Assembly: GCF_013327855.1 (NCBI RefSeq)
Contig: NZ_JABUMX010000002.1
Location: 310,001 to 374,000 of the forward strand
Source of the DNA: Phyllobacterium pellucidum
GTDB taxonomy: Bacteria > Pseudomonadota > Alphaproteobacteria > Rhizobiales > Rhizobiaceae
DNA: 64,000 nucleotides
Direction of reading: 5' to 3'
Part shown: positions 19,845 through 28,931 of the stretch, one piece after another
How positions within the stretch are numbered: position 1 is the first letter of the stretch
Layout: every line of letters starts with the position of its first letter
Notes under the pieces: model-generated
Database searches by the model: none
Told to the model about the DNA's origin: nothing
The model's input: only the letters and a program-made list of their open reading frames with translations
Translations under genes and position numbers: made by a program

Positions 19845-20150
19845 ATGAGGCGGGTCATCTGGTCGGCCGACGCACGGCACGATTACCTCGACATTCTGCA
19901 ATTCGTGGCCGCTGACAACCCGCTTGCTGTTGAAAGGGTAGCGGATGCGATCGAGCAGGTGGGCAACGGACTTGGCGAGTTTGCGACCGGAAGGCCGGGC
20001 CGGGTCACAGGTAGCTATGAAAAGTCCGTTGCCCGCCTGCCCTACATCATAGCCTATGAGATCAAGAGCCACGGCGGGCAAGAGGTTATAGCCGTCTTGC
20101 GGGTCATCCACACATCGCGGGATTGGTTGGCCGAGGAATGGCCGGACTAA
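19845..20150 (+). CDS. RelE/ParE family toxin
   Basis: A 101-residue toxin of the RelE/ParE superfamily. The conserved pattern is seen as VIWSADARHDYLDILQFVA at the start, a central RPGRVTGSYEKSVARLPYII and the C-terminal VLRVIHTSRDW. The ParE branch poisons DNA gyrase, while RelE relatives cleave mRNA; this sequence looks ParE-like. It begins two bases after the antitoxin stop. The pair has native-looking base composition, so recent transfer is not evident. Confidence 0.9.
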   Translation: MRRVIWSADARHDYLDILQFVAADNPLAVERVADAIEQVGNGLGEFATGRPGRVTGSYEKSVARLPYIIAYEIKSHGGQEVIAVLRVIHTSRDWLAEEWPD

Positions 20151-20321
20151 CTTAAGAAGTAGTGACATCTCTCGCTATATGTCGTCAGATTTCAATTCGA
20201 CTTTTGACTCATTTTCTCAACGTTCTTCAAAAAATTTGACAGCCTTTGCATCCTGAATTCAATTGCGTCCATGAGGACAATCAATGATGCTCGCCACCAT
20301 TCGAGAATAAAGGCGAGAACC

Positions 20322-21035
20322 ATGACGCAATCACAAGAAGCTCCTGTTGCAATCATCACCGGCGGAGGACGCGGCATGGGCGCCGCCATCGCGCGCGAAC
20401 TGCATGGCCGCGGCTACCGCCTCGGCCTGATGTCGCCCTCAGGCAGCGCCGTCGAGCTTGCAGGCGAACTTGGCGCGATCGGTCTGAAAGGGTCCGCTGG
20501 CGAAGCCAGCGATCTCGAGGCGCTGGTCGCACAAACCGTGGAGGCATACGGCCGTGTCGATGCCGTGGTCAATCACACGGGACATCCGCCGAAGGGCGAT
20601 CTTCTCGACATCACCGACGATAAATGGGCGATTGGCAACGACCTGATGGTGCTGAGCGTCGTGCGCATGGCGCGGCTGGTGACGCCCTACATGCTCAAGC
20701 AAGGCAAGGGGGCCTTCGTGAACATCACGACTTTCGCGGCCTTCGAGCCAAGCCTGGTCTTTCCAGTATCCTGCGCCTATCGCGCCGCGGTAGGCGCCTA
20801 TACCAAGCTTTATTCGGACCGTTATGCCGCCGATAATATCCGTATGAACGCGTTGCTCCCGGGCTTCATCGACAGTCTGGACCACAAGCCGGAGACTGCC
20901 GAAAAGGTCCCGATGAAGCGCGTCGGCACGATGAACGAAATCGCCAAGACGGCCGCTTTCCTGCTATCGGACGATGCTGGCTATATCACCGGGCAGAATA
21001 TCCGTGTCGATGGCGGGATTACGCGTCACATCTAG
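20322..21035 (+). CDS. SDR family protein lacking the catalytic lysine
   Basis: A 237-residue short-chain dehydrogenase/reductase fold with the cofactor motif TGGGRGMG (residues 13-20), VNHTG in place of NNAG, and a C-terminal GYITGQNIRVDGG. At the active site Tyr153 is present in SCAYRAAVGAY, but the YxxxK lysine position (157) is valine, and the upstream catalytic serine is replaced by NITT. It may therefore be a divergent or inactive SDR. The ATG at 20322 follows AAGGCGAG; the frame opens 17 codons earlier without a good start. It overlaps the ArsR-type regulator by 4 bases, tail to tail. Confidence 0.85.
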   Translation: MTQSQEAPVAIITGGGRGMGAAIARELHGRGYRLGLMSPSGSAVELAGELGAIGLKGSAGEASDLEALVAQTVEAYGRVDAVVNHTGHPPKGDLLDITDDKWAIGNDLMVLSVVRMARLVTPYMLKQGKGAFVNITTFAAFEPSLVFPVSCAYRAAVGAYTKLYSDRYAADNIRMNALLPGFIDSLDHKPETAEKVPMKRVGTMNEIAKTAAFLLSDDAGYITGQNIRVDGGITRHI

Positions 21036-21727
21036 GAAAGGCTGACGCCGAACGTCTCACGCAGCTGCCTTTGCCCGTTCGGCGTGACGGTTACGGCCCG
21101 CGTCCCGTCCACGCGCCTGATCCAGCCGCGTTCGAAGCAATGGCTGCAGAGAGCCGCGCCGATGGCCCCGGCTAGATGCGGGCGTCTTTCGCTCCAGTCG
21201 AGGCAGGGCCGGCAGAGAATACGGCCACGGGCTGCGGTCAAGGCCGCAATGTCGATACCGGCGCGGTCAAGCAGCGCGCGCCCGCTCTCCGTCACCTCGC
21301 CGGCGTCGAGGCCGAGCTCGAGGTGACCCGCGTCAACCAGCGCGTCGGTGATTGCGACGCCGAGATGGCCGGCCAGATGATCGTAACACGTTCGCCCTGC
21401 CCGCAAGGCTGCGTCGCGCGGCCCTGTTCGAACGGGCTTGGCAGCGACGCCCGGCGCCGCAATGCGCATGATGCTCTCGATCATCTGCGCCACGGCGGGC
21501 GATGCCAGGCGGTGGTAGCGATGCCGTCCCTGCTTTTCCACCGCCAGCAATCCGGCGTCGGTCATGCGTGTCAGGTGGCTGCTCGCGGTCTGCGCGGTGA
21601 TCCCGGCGAGTTGCGCGAGTTCCGATGCCGTCAGCGCGCGTCCGTCCATCAAGCCGTTCAGCATGCTTGCGCGCCCGGGATCTCCCGCCAGCGCTGCAAT
21701 TTCGGCAAATTTCGCGTTGTTCGACAT
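21032..21727 (-). CDS. ArsR-type winged-helix regulator with C-terminal CxxC pairs
   Basis: A 231-residue transcription factor. The N-terminal winged helix-turn-helix is of ArsR type (ELAQLAGITAQTASSHLTRM with KQGRHRYHRL in the wing). The C-terminal half is longer than in plain ArsR proteins and carries two CxxC motifs, CRPC and CSHC, which could bind a metal or sense thiol stress. The ATG at 21727 follows GGAAG five bases away; a longer frame exists upstream but overlaps the promoter region and reads like shadow. It is divergent from the NIPSNAP/ABM gene pair, which it probably regulates, and converges on the SDR gene. Confidence 0.88.
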   Translation of the reverse strand: MSNNAKFAEIAALAGDPGRASMLNGLMDGRALTASELAQLAGITAQTASSHLTRMTDAGLLAVEKQGRHRYHRLASPAVAQMIESIMRIAAPGVAAKPVRTGPRDAALRAGRTCYDHLAGHLGVAITDALVDAGHLELGLDAGEVTESGRALLDRAGIDIAALTAARGRILCRPCLDWSERRPHLAGAIGAALCSHCFERGWIRRVDGTRAVTVTPNGQRQLRETFGVSLS

Positions 21728-21859
21728 CGCATCTTCCTTACGCCATCTTGCCCTAATTTGCTTTGCCCCTGACGACAATGCTTCGAAAACGGCCGAAGTA
21801 TCAAGCCGCCTTCGCGGCCTATGTTGATGGCCGGTTAGAAACGCGATGGAGCGAGAGAA

Positions 21860-22192
21860 ATGGCGATCACCTGCATTATCAAATACGAAATCGATCCCTA
21901 TCAAAGGGGTGCATTCGAAGAATATGCCCGCAACTGGAATGAGGCGATCCCGCGCTGCGGCGCCGACCTGATCGGTTATTTCGCCCCGCATGAAGGTTCT
22001 GCTACCCTGGCCTACGGTATCTACAATATTGAAAGCCTCGCAGCCTACGAGGCCTACCGTGCCAGGCTGCGGGACGATCCGGTCGGCCGTGCGAACTATG
22101 CGTTCTCAATGGAGAGGAAATTCATCCGCCGCGAGGATCGCACGTTTCTCACTCACGTTTCCGGATTGAACGGGAAGGAACTGATCCGATGA
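21860..22192 (+). CDS. NIPSNAP family protein
   Basis: A 110-residue dimeric alpha-beta barrel protein. The NIPSNAP pattern is visible as CIIKYEIDPYQRGAFEEYAR, a central HEGSATLAYGIYNIESLAAY and a C-terminal helix after MERKFIRREDRTFL. Bacterial members often accompany oxygenase-type or detoxifying genes; their direct reaction is unknown. It overlaps the next gene by 4 bases (ATGA), so the two are translationally coupled, and it is divergent from the ArsR-type regulator gene. Confidence 0.85.
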   Translation: MAITCIIKYEIDPYQRGAFEEYARNWNEAIPRCGADLIGYFAPHEGSATLAYGIYNIESLAAYEAYRARLRDDPVGRANYAFSMERKFIRREDRTFLTHVSGLNGKELIR

Positions 22193-22536
22193 TTGCAGTG
22201 ATTTTCGAGGTCGAACCGGCAGAGGGCCGCTCCGGGGATTATTTTGATCGGGCAGCGGATCTGCGTCCGCTGCTGGAGACGATGGACGGGTTCATCTCTG
22301 TGGAACGTTTTCGCAGCCTTGCCAACGCGAACCGCTACCTTTCCCTTTCCTTCTGGCGCGACGAAGCGTCAGTGGCGGCTTGGCGCCAGACCGAGGAACA
22401 TCGCCTTGCCCAACGCGACGGCCGTGGTGGGATCTTTGCCGACTATCGGCTGCGGATTGCGTCCGTTGTGCGTGACTACGGCCTCAGAGCCCGTGATGAG
22501 GCTCCGTCTGATGCGCGGGCTTACCATCATGCCTAG
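22189..22536 (+). CDS. Antibiotic biosynthesis monooxygenase (ABM) domain protein
   Basis: A 115-residue protein with the ABM fold: MIAVIFEVEPAEGRSGDYFD as first strand and helix, then MDGFISVERFRSL and YLSLSFWRDEASVAAWRQTE, with a conserved His in EHRLAQRDGRGG. Members act as cofactor-free monooxygenases or haem-degrading enzymes. The ATG overlaps the NIPSNAP stop, so both are made from one transcript. With the divergent ArsR-type regulator this forms a compact three-gene unit. Confidence 0.87.
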   Translation: MIAVIFEVEPAEGRSGDYFDRAADLRPLLETMDGFISVERFRSLANANRYLSLSFWRDEASVAAWRQTEEHRLAQRDGRGGIFADYRLRIASVVRDYGLRARDEAPSDARAYHHA

Positions 22537-22673
22537 GCCCGTTGTCCGTGATTGCGCTCGGCGCATGCCGGTCCTGGACCACGCATATAGTGGCGTTCGG
22601 GCCGGTAGCTCGGCACAATGAACTCGCGGACGACGCGAAGCGTATCGCGCAGCTGGATAATCATGGTCATCAT
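22533..22673 (-). CDS. Possible small protein, 46 residues
   Basis: A short minus-strand frame running tail to tail with the ABM gene (4-base overlap). It starts MMTMIIQLRDTLRVVREFIV and ends PACAERNHGQRA. Codon choice matches the neighbouring genes and the composition is balanced, unlike most shadow frames, but the ribosome binding site (AAGAGA) is weak and I know no family. It may be a real small membrane-peripheral protein or a chance frame. Confidence 0.3.
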   Translation of the reverse strand: MMTMIIQLRDTLRVVREFIVPSYRPERHYMRGPGPACAERNHGQRA

Positions 22674-22900
22674 GTCTGGTCTCTTGCATTTTGGCTGCCG
22701 GGCGAACCGGTAGCGATCAATTAGCTAAAATTTAACTCATAAATATGAACAGCTCCTGAATGCCATTGGTTAAAGACCGATAAATTCATCAATTATTAGC
22801 CTTAACCACTTGGGCAAAAAGACGTTTTTGCAACGGATATTGCCGCGAGAATGCCCCTTTTAAAGCATTGCGACCGCTTCGGGCTTGTCCCTACGTTCGA
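22674..22900. other. AT-rich intergenic region
   Basis: No gene seen. It is AT-rich from about 22720 to 22860 and contains a 7-bp hairpin, GCAAAAA (22814-22820) / TTTTTGC (22825-22831), about 70 bases past the mbfA stop, which could serve as that gene's 3' structure. Confidence 0.4.
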
Positions 22901-23884
22901 TCACGCATTGCCGATCAAGATACCCGTCGCGAGCACAAGGCTGCCTCCAAGGACTACCTGGATCGCCGCGCGGAAGAAGGGCGTCTCCATGAAGCGATGC
23001 TGGATATAGGCAATGGCCCAAAGCTCAACGAAGACGACGAGGGCAGCGACAGTGGTGGCTGTCCAGAAATCGGGGATCAGGTAAGGCAAGGCATGACCGA
23101 GACCGCCGATCGCCGTCATCAACCCATTGGCAAGGCCGCGTTTCAGCGGCGATCCGCGACCGGAGAGCTTGCCGTCATCATGGGCGGCCTCGGTGAACCC
23201 CATGGAAATGCCGGCGCCAAGCGAGGCCGAGAGACCGACCAGAAAGGTCTGCCAGGTGTCCTGCGTGGCAAAGGCCGCCGCGAAGATCGGCGCCAGGGTT
23301 GAAACGGAACCATCCATCAGACCGGCAAGCCCGGGTTGGATATAGGTCAGTATGAACTGGCGGCGCTCCGTTTGCTTTTCCGCGTCCTGAACCGCGTCGG
23401 GCGTATGTCTCAGACCAAGCCGGTGCGCCAGCGATTCATGGGCCTTTTCCGCAATGGCAAGATCGCCAAGCAGCTTGCGGGTCGAGGCATCGCTGACAAG
23501 TTTGATCGCCTCGGTATAAAATCTGTAGGCTTGCTCCTCCATTTTCTCGGCCATCTCGCGCACCTTGTCGATGCCAAGCGGACGCATCAGCCAATCGGGC
23601 CGGCGCTCGATATAACCGCGCACATGCTCCCGGCGAATGAGCGGGATCTGGTTGCCGAAGCGCTCCTGATGCAGCTCGATCAGCACTTGCCGGTGACGGT
23701 TTTCCTCCTCGGCCATGTCTTCAAACACTTTGGCGCTGTCGGGAAAATTCTCGCGCAACCCATCCGCATAGGCGAGGTAAATTCGCGCATCGTCCTCTTC
23801 TGACGAAATGGCAAGCGCGAGAATCTCCTGTTCGGTGAGCGATTCGAGCGAATGGCGGCGATGGGAGAAGAACCGGCTGAGCAT
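22901..23884 (-). CDS. mbfA: Membrane-bound ferritin MbfA, iron exporter
   Basis: A 327-residue two-domain protein. The N-terminal ferritin-like (rubrerythrin-type) domain at residues 1-165 carries di-iron ligands in SSEEDDARIY, MAEEENRHRQV, EEQAYRFY and IAEKAHE. The C-terminal half is a VIT1/CCC1-like membrane domain with several transmembrane helices (for instance LPYLIPDFWTATTVAALVVF and VVLGGSLVLATGILIG). In Agrobacterium and Bradyrhizobium, MbfA exports iron and protects against iron and peroxide stress. The start is unambiguous. A perfect iron control element lies 13 bases upstream, so repression by Irr under low iron is expected. Confidence 0.95.
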   Translation of the reverse strand: MLSRFFSHRRHSLESLTEQEILALAISSEEDDARIYLAYADGLRENFPDSAKVFEDMAEEENRHRQVLIELHQERFGNQIPLIRREHVRGYIERRPDWLMRPLGIDKVREMAEKMEEQAYRFYTEAIKLVSDASTRKLLGDLAIAEKAHESLAHRLGLRHTPDAVQDAEKQTERRQFILTYIQPGLAGLMDGSVSTLAPIFAAAFATQDTWQTFLVGLSASLGAGISMGFTEAAHDDGKLSGRGSPLKRGLANGLMTAIGGLGHALPYLIPDFWTATTVAALVVFVELWAIAYIQHRFMETPFFRAAIQVVLGGSLVLATGILIGNA

Positions 23885-23897
23885 GACAACATCCTAA

Positions 23898-23914
23898 TTT
23901 AGAATAATTCTAAA
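23898..23914 (-). promoter_or_regulatory. Iron control element (Irr box) of mbfA
   Basis: TTTAGAATAATTCTAAA is a perfect 17-bp palindrome and matches the ICE motif bound by Irr in Hyphomicrobiales. Its position over the mbfA promoter, 13 bases before the ATG, fits repression under iron limitation, as known for mbfA in related bacteria. Confidence 0.92.
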
Positions 23915-24018
23915 CTATAGTTTCCAGCGTCATTGTTCAAGTCCGCGCGGGCCTTTCAATGGACAGAGAGAAACCACACGGATATGGTCCGTTCGGTCGC
24001 AATCACCCAGGACTTAAC

Positions 24019-24639
24019 ATGACGCTTGCCGGTTTTGTCGCCTATTCGGGCGCTCTTGCCATCGCCGCGGCCATACCCGGCCCGGGCCTCACCGCACTGA
24101 TCGCACGGGCGCTCGGTTCCGGCTTTCGCTCCGCGCTGTTCATGTCGATCGGGCTCATTATCGGGGACCTTACCTACCTTACCGCAGTGGTCCTAGGCCT
24201 CGCCATGGTGGCGCAGACTTTTGGAACAGTCTTCCTCATCATCAAATGGGCCGGCGTTGCCTACCTCGCCTATCTTGCTTGGGGTCTCTGGTCCGCAGGT
24301 ATTTCCGCAGAAAAGATCGAGGCGAAGAAAAGCCGCGGCGGGCCGGCTGCAAGCGTTCTTTCGGGACTTACCGTCACGCTCGGCAATCCAAAGACGATGC
24401 TGTTCTATATCGCCCTGACGCCGACGCTGGTTGATCTTCACGCTGTCACCCTCGCCGATTATTCGATATTGGCGACGATTACCGTCCTGGTGTTGCTGGT
24501 CGTGCTGATTCCTTACCTCGCCCTTGCAGCAAGGGCGCGCGGCCTCCTTGCATCGCCCCGTGCGTTGAAGCGGCTAAACCGGACTGCCGCCGCCTTCATG
24601 GCCGGAGCAGCGCTTGCGATCGCCGGGCGCGCTTCCTGA
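24019..24639 (+). CDS. LysE/RhtB family amino acid exporter
   Basis: A 206-residue inner-membrane protein with about six transmembrane helices. It has the family start TLAGFVAYSGALAIAAAIPG with the conserved PGPGLTALIARALGSGFRSA, then a GLIIGDLTYLTAVV segment and LGNPKTMLFYIALTP. LysE-type proteins export amino acids or homoserine lactone-like compounds; the substrate cannot be told from sequence. The ATG at 24019 follows AGGACTTAAC; a frame extension upstream is hydrophilic and unlikely. It is followed by cysK after a 141-base gap, so a role in exporting cysteine-related compounds is possible but not shown. Confidence 0.9.
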   Translation: MTLAGFVAYSGALAIAAAIPGPGLTALIARALGSGFRSALFMSIGLIIGDLTYLTAVVLGLAMVAQTFGTVFLIIKWAGVAYLAYLAWGLWSAGISAEKIEAKKSRGGPAASVLSGLTVTLGNPKTMLFYIALTPTLVDLHAVTLADYSILATITVLVLLVVLIPYLALAARARGLLASPRALKRLNRTAAAFMAGAALAIAGRAS

Positions 24640-24780
24640 CTGGAATGATTTTCCAGTTTTCGCGCGATAATGGCAGGATTTTCCAATGAGGATGCGTCGA
24701 CCGAACGGCTTCGACTAGGAAATTCCGCCGCTGCCCCATAAGATCGGCCCAACGACGCAATCCAGGATGGGAGTTCATCA

Positions 24781-25755
24781 ATGAGCAACAATGACGCGCG
24801 CAAGCCGGGCCGTGGCCGCATCTACAATTCGATCGTGGATACGATTGGCGATACACCCATCATCCGGCTCGACAAGCTCGCCAAGGAAAAGGGCGTGGGC
24901 GCCAATCTTCTCGCCAAGCTCGAATTCTTCAACCCCATCGCCAGCGTCAAGGATCGTATCGGCGTCGCGCTCATTGAAGCGCTTGAGGCGCAAGGCAAAG
25001 CGACGCCGGGCAAGACGACATTCGTCGAGCCTACATCCGGCAATACCGGCATTGCGCTTGCCTTTGCCGCCGCCGCGAAGGGGTACCGCCTGATCCTGAC
25101 CATGCCGGAAACCATGTCGGTCGAGCGGCGCAAGATGTTGAAGCTGCTTGGCGCCGAGCTTGTGCTTACCGAAGGTGCCAAGGGGATGAAGGGCGCGATT
25201 GCCAAGGCCAATGAGCTCGTCGAAACGACGCCCGATGCGATTATTCCGGGGCAGTTCGACAATCCGGCCAACCCTGAAATCCATCGTCGCACCACCGCCG
25301 AAGAAATCTGGAACGATACCGAAGGCAAGGTCGATATCTTCGTCGCCGGCATCGGCACGGGCGGCACGATCACGGGAGTCGGCCAGGTGCTGAAGCAGCG
25401 CAAGCCGGAAGTCCGGATTGTTGCGGTCGAGCCAAAGGATTCGCCGGTGCTTTCCGGCGGCAATCCCGGTCCGCACAAGATCCAGGGCATCGGCGCAGGG
25501 TTTGCCCCTGCTGTGCTTGACACGCATATCTACGACGAGGTGATCCAGGTCTCCAATGAGGATTCCTTTGCCAATGCGCGTCTCGTGGCCCGGCTTGAGG
25601 GCGTCCCGGTCGGTATCTCCTCCGGCGCCGCGCTGACGGCGGCGATCGAGATCGGCAAGCGCCCGGAAAATGCGGGCAAGAACATCGTTGTGATCATCCC
25701 GTCTTTCGCCGAACGTTATCTTTCCACGGCGTTGTTCGACGGATTGGAAAGCTAG
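24781..25755 (+). CDS. cysK: Cysteine synthase A (O-acetylserine sulfhydrylase)
   Basis: PLP-dependent enzyme making L-cysteine from O-acetylserine and sulfide. The 324-residue protein shows the catalytic lysine (Lys57) in [11 protein letters not shown], the substrate-binding PTSGNTG, and the phosphate-binding [16 protein letters not shown] near the end is typical of CysK. A GGGAG ribosome binding site precedes the ATG. It is probably monocistronic. Confidence 0.95.
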   Translation: MSNNDARKPGRGRIYNSIVDTIGDTPIIRLDKLAKEKGVGANLLAKLEFFNPIASVKDRIGVALIEALEAQGKATPGKTTFVEPTSGNTGIALAFAAAAKGYRLILTMPETMSVERRKMLKLLGAELVLTEGAKGMKGAIAKANELVETTPDAIIPGQFDNPANPEIHRRTTAEEIWNDTEGKVDIFVAGIGTGGTITGVGQVLKQRKPEVRIVAVEPKDSPVLSGGNPGPHKIQGIGAGFAPAVLDTHIYDEVIQVSNEDSFANARLVARLEGVPVGISSGAALTAAIEIGKRPENAGKNIVVIIPSFAERYLSTALFDGLES

Positions 25756-25786
25756 GATTCGCGCATCCGCGCGACTGTCTACTTTG

Positions 25787-25850
25787 GCTCATCCCGAGGA
25801 TCGATTATCCAGCGGGAAACGAGGCAAGGTGGGTCCTCGGGACAAGGATG
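25787..25850. repeat. Imperfect palindromic intergenic element
   Basis: CCCGAGGA (25793-25800) and TCCTCGGG (25834-25841) are inverted arms with outer CAT/ATG matches (CTCATCC against GGATGAC), enclosing about 33 bases. The wording ATCCCGAGGAT / TCCTCGGGACAAGGATGAC resembles palindromic repeats that rhizobial genomes carry in many copies between genes. The rest of the cysK-cckA gap, to 26010, holds no gene. Confidence 0.5.
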
Positions 25851-26010
25851 ACGCAGGCGGTGTGCGAATTATGGCCCTAGGCGGCTGGCGGACGTGGCCC
25901 AGGGTGACGGTAGTAATTCGAGAATAAGGACGGGGCAGAATGACGTTGGTGCGTGGTTTAAGCCCCGCTGTCGACTGACCAGGAAGGGGGGTCCCCACTT
26001 CCCTACTTCC

Positions 26011-28608
26011 CTACTCGCCCTCCAGCATCTCCTTGACGGCCGTCGCGAGCTGTTTCAATGAGAACGGCTTCGGCAGGAATCCGAACTTTGCATCCTCGGG
26101 CAGATTGCGGGCAAAGGCATCCTCGGCATATCCCGACACGAAGATGAATTTTATGTCGCCATATTCCTTGCGCAGTTCGCGCAACAGCGTCGGCCCGTCC
26201 ATTTCCGGCATCACCACGTCCGACACGATAATATCGACCTTGCCGCCCAGTTCCTTCATTACTTCCAGCGCCTCGACGCCGCTGGAAGCCTCGTGCACCG
26301 TATAGCCGCGCGACTGCAGCGCACGCAGCCCGCCCATGCGCACCGCATCCTCGTCCTCGACGAGGAGAACCGTGGCAGAGCCTGAAAGGTCGGTCGCCTT
26401 CTCCGCCTTCTTCTCGCGCTTCGGCGCTTCGGCGGCGATCACCTCGCCATCGGCATTGACGGTCGCGGCCTGCTTCTCCTCCACATAGCGCGGCAGGAAT
26501 ATGCGGAAGATCGTGCCCTTGCCGGGTTCGGATTCGCAGTGGATCGAACCGCCGGTCTGCTTGATGATGCCGTAGACCATGGAAAGGCCGAGGCCCGTCC
26601 CCTTGCCCACCTCTTTTGTGGTGAAGAACGGCTCGAAGATCTTGGCGATCACCTCCGGCGGCATGCCGGTGCCGCTGTCGGCAACCTCGACCAGCACGTA
26701 GTCCCCCGGAATGAGATCACGGTAATTGAGCTCGGCGGATTCGGCCTCGCCGACATTGCGGGTGCGGATGATAAGGTCGCCGCCATCCGGCATCGCATCG
26801 CGTGCATTGACCGTCAGGTTGACGACCACCTGCTCGAACTGGCCAAGATCGGCCCGTACCGGCCAAAGGTCTCGGCCGTGCTCGATCTTGAGGTTTACTT
26901 GCGTGCCGGCAAGCCGCGTCAGCAGCATGCGCACATCGGCAATCACGTCGGTGAGGTTGAGAACCTCCGGCCGCAGGGTCTGACGGCGCGAGAAAGCGAG
27001 AAGCTGGCGCACCAGCGATGCGGCGCGGTTGGCATTCTGCTTGATGTTCATGATGTCGGCGAAGGACGGATCGGACGCGCGGTGATTGGACAGGAGCAGG
27101 TCCGACGACATGATGATGGCGGTCAACACATTGTTGAAATCGTGGGCGATGCCGCCGGCAAGCTGGCCTACGGCCTGCATTTTCTGGCTCTGGGCCATTG
27201 TGGCCTCGAGTGCCTTTTGTTCCGTCGTCTCGACGACCGAAACGATGGCGGCTTCCTCGGCGCCGTCCTCCGATCCCGCATCGAACACCGGGCTGATGTA
27301 GAAACGCAAATGGCGTTCCTCATTGCCTGGAACGACCGTATCGACAGGCGAAATCTCGGCCTGACCGGCAAATGCAGCCGCAAGTGCCCGGTCAAAGGCT
27401 TCGCGGTCGCGCTCGTGCACCACAGTCTCCAGCGGGATGCGCCGGTCGATGTCGTCACGGTCGACGATTGGCGCGAACAGACCGAGGAACCGCGCATTGG
27501 TACGCAGGATCTTGCCTGTGGCATCGACGGCGGCAATTGCCATCGACGCGGAATTGAAGAAGCGCGTGAACCGCACTTCCGCTGCGCGCAACGCGGCCGA
27601 GTTGTCCTCGCCTTCGGCGCGGTTGAGAACGATGGTGCGGCTCGGGCCCCGCCTTCCGTCGCGCTGCACCTGTACGCGGTGATAAAAGCGCACGGCGAGA
27701 CTCTGGCCGTTGGCCTTGGCAAGGTCGAGGTCAATCACTGTATTGCGGCTGGTGCCGGGCTCGGTCTTGACCGCATTGATCAGCGCCATGCCGTTGCCGG
27801 CGACGATCTCGCGAACCATCATCGATCCCGGTGTGAACCGCGTCAGATCGACGCCGAGCCATTCGGCGAGCGTCGCGTTGATGTAGATGATGCGCCCGTC
27901 AGGATCGGCCGAGAAGAAACCGGCAGGCGCATGGTCGAGATGGTCGATCGCTTCCTGAATGTCCTGGAAATAGCGTTCCTGCTCGGCGCGCTCGGCCGAA
28001 ATATCGGCGATCTGCCAGGCATAGACCGGAGCGGTCTGGTCAGGAATGCCGGCGACGGGGCGCGCCTTGATGCGGTACCAGGTCGGGACCGGTTCGCGCG
28101 ACGGATCGAGAGGACGCGACAGCCTGAGTTCTTCCTGCCCGGAAATCCCGTCGCGCACGGCATTGGCGAGACGGTAGATGGGATCTGAGGCGGCAGCTTC
28201 CCCGGAAAGAATATGTTCGATCGGGCGGACATCATTGGAGTTGGTGACACCCGTCAATTGCGCATAGGCGCGGTTTGCGTAGACGATGCGCCCCTTCTGG
28301 TCGCAAACGACGGTGCCTTCGGGCAGCGTATCGACAAAGGCGCGTGTCAGTTCGTCGCTCGTGCCACGCGGGGTAAACTGGATTACGTTGATCGCCGAGC
28401 CGAAAAGATAGAAAACGCCGGTCATGGCCAGCGTGCCGAGCAGTCCAAGAAGGAACTGTTGCCCCAACTGGTCCCGGTAAATGAAGTAGAGGATCGAAAC
28501 GCCGACGAGCAGCACACCGAGGATGACGAGGCGCAGACCCGCCTTGTTCGACTTGGTATTCGCAATGATCGGTTCTGGATAAAGATCGCTGTTCGTTTCT
28601 TGAGACAT
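26011..28608 (-). CDS. cckA: Cell cycle hybrid histidine kinase CckA
   Basis: Membrane sensor kinase that, through ChpT, phosphorylates CtrA and so controls the alphaproteobacterial cell cycle. The 865-residue protein has two N-terminal membrane helices ([18 protein letters not shown] and [18 protein letters not shown]), PAS domains from about 90 to 460, and a HisKA domain with phospho-acceptor His at about 487 ([10 protein letters not shown]). The HATPase domain has [11 protein letters not shown], and the C-terminal receiver has its Asp at about 795 ([13 protein letters not shown]). The ATG at 28608 is preferred over the TTG three codons upstream. It is divergent from the FliO-domain gene. 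Confidence 0.96.
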   Translation of the reverse strand: MSQETNSDLYPEPIIANTKSNKAGLRLVILGVLLVGVSILYFIYRDQLGQQFLLGLLGTLAMTGVFYLFGSAINVIQFTPRGTSDELTRAFVDTLPEGTVVCDQKGRIVYANRAYAQLTGVTNSNDVRPIEHILSGEAAASDPIYRLANAVRDGISGQEELRLSRPLDPSREPVPTWYRIKARPVAGIPDQTAPVYAWQIADISAERAEQERYFQDIQEAIDHLDHAPAGFFSADPDGRIIYINATLAEWLGVDLTRFTPGSMMVREIVAGNGMALINAVKTEPGTSRNTVIDLDLAKANGQSLAVRFYHRVQVQRDGRRGPSRTIVLNRAEGEDNSAALRAAEVRFTRFFNSASMAIAAVDATGKILRTNARFLGLFAPIVDRDDIDRRIPLETVVHERDREAFDRALAAAFAGQAEISPVDTVVPGNEERHLRFYISPVFDAGSEDGAEEAAIVSVVETTEQKALEATMAQSQKMQAVGQLAGGIAHDFNNVLTAIIMSSDLLLSNHRASDPSFADIMNIKQNANRAASLVRQLLAFSRRQTLRPEVLNLTDVIADVRMLLTRLAGTQVNLKIEHGRDLWPVRADLGQFEQVVVNLTVNARDAMPDGGDLIIRTRNVGEAESAELNYRDLIPGDYVLVEVADSGTGMPPEVIAKIFEPFFTTKEVGKGTGLGLSMVYGIIKQTGGSIHCESEPGKGTIFRIFLPRYVEEKQAATVNADGEVIAAEAPKREKKAEKATDLSGSATVLLVEDEDAVRMGGLRALQSRGYTVHEASSGVEALEVMKELGGKVDIIVSDVVMPEMDGPTLLRELRKEYGDIKFIFVSGYAEDAFARNLPEDAKFGFLPKPFSLKQLATAVKEMLEGE

Positions 28609-28931
28609 GCGTCTCAAACCCCTTTTTACCTCACAATCGCCGCCACAACCCTGGCTGCGCTGTCTCGCTTCGAATCGTTTGGATCATATCTTTTCGGCGC
28701 TATAAACCCTATCTTTCAAATGCAGGGCGTTCGTCCACTACTCGTTGGCTGACTGCCGATTCCATATCGCCGCCGGGCGAATGCTTCCGGCTGATGATTT
28801 ATCCCAGGGTAGACTGACGGCATCAGGGTTGCGGCCAGCATTGGCTCGCACTAGTGTCACGCAAAGTATTGCGTGGAAGCCCATGTCGGGGAACAGGTTT
28901 TGGGCTCGCAGACCTTAAAGGAGAGTTCGTC
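28609..28931. other. Intergenic promoter region between cckA and the FliO-like gene
   Basis: About 320 bases between divergent genes. It must hold both promoters, but I see no clear palindrome, repeat or small gene. AAGGAGAG just before 28932 is the ribosome binding site of the FliO-like gene. Confidence 0.4.

Noticed and set aside
19543-20150. Toxin-antitoxin pair as a sign of a genomic island
   Set aside because: Base composition is like the neighbours and no integrase, tRNA or repeat flanks it.
22542-22724. 60-codon plus-strand frame after the ABM gene
   Set aside because: No ribosome binding site or ATG; overlaps a better-composed minus-strand frame.
26539-28188. Plus-strand frame of about 550 codons inside cckA
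   Set aside because: Antisense to cckA, which has full domain support.
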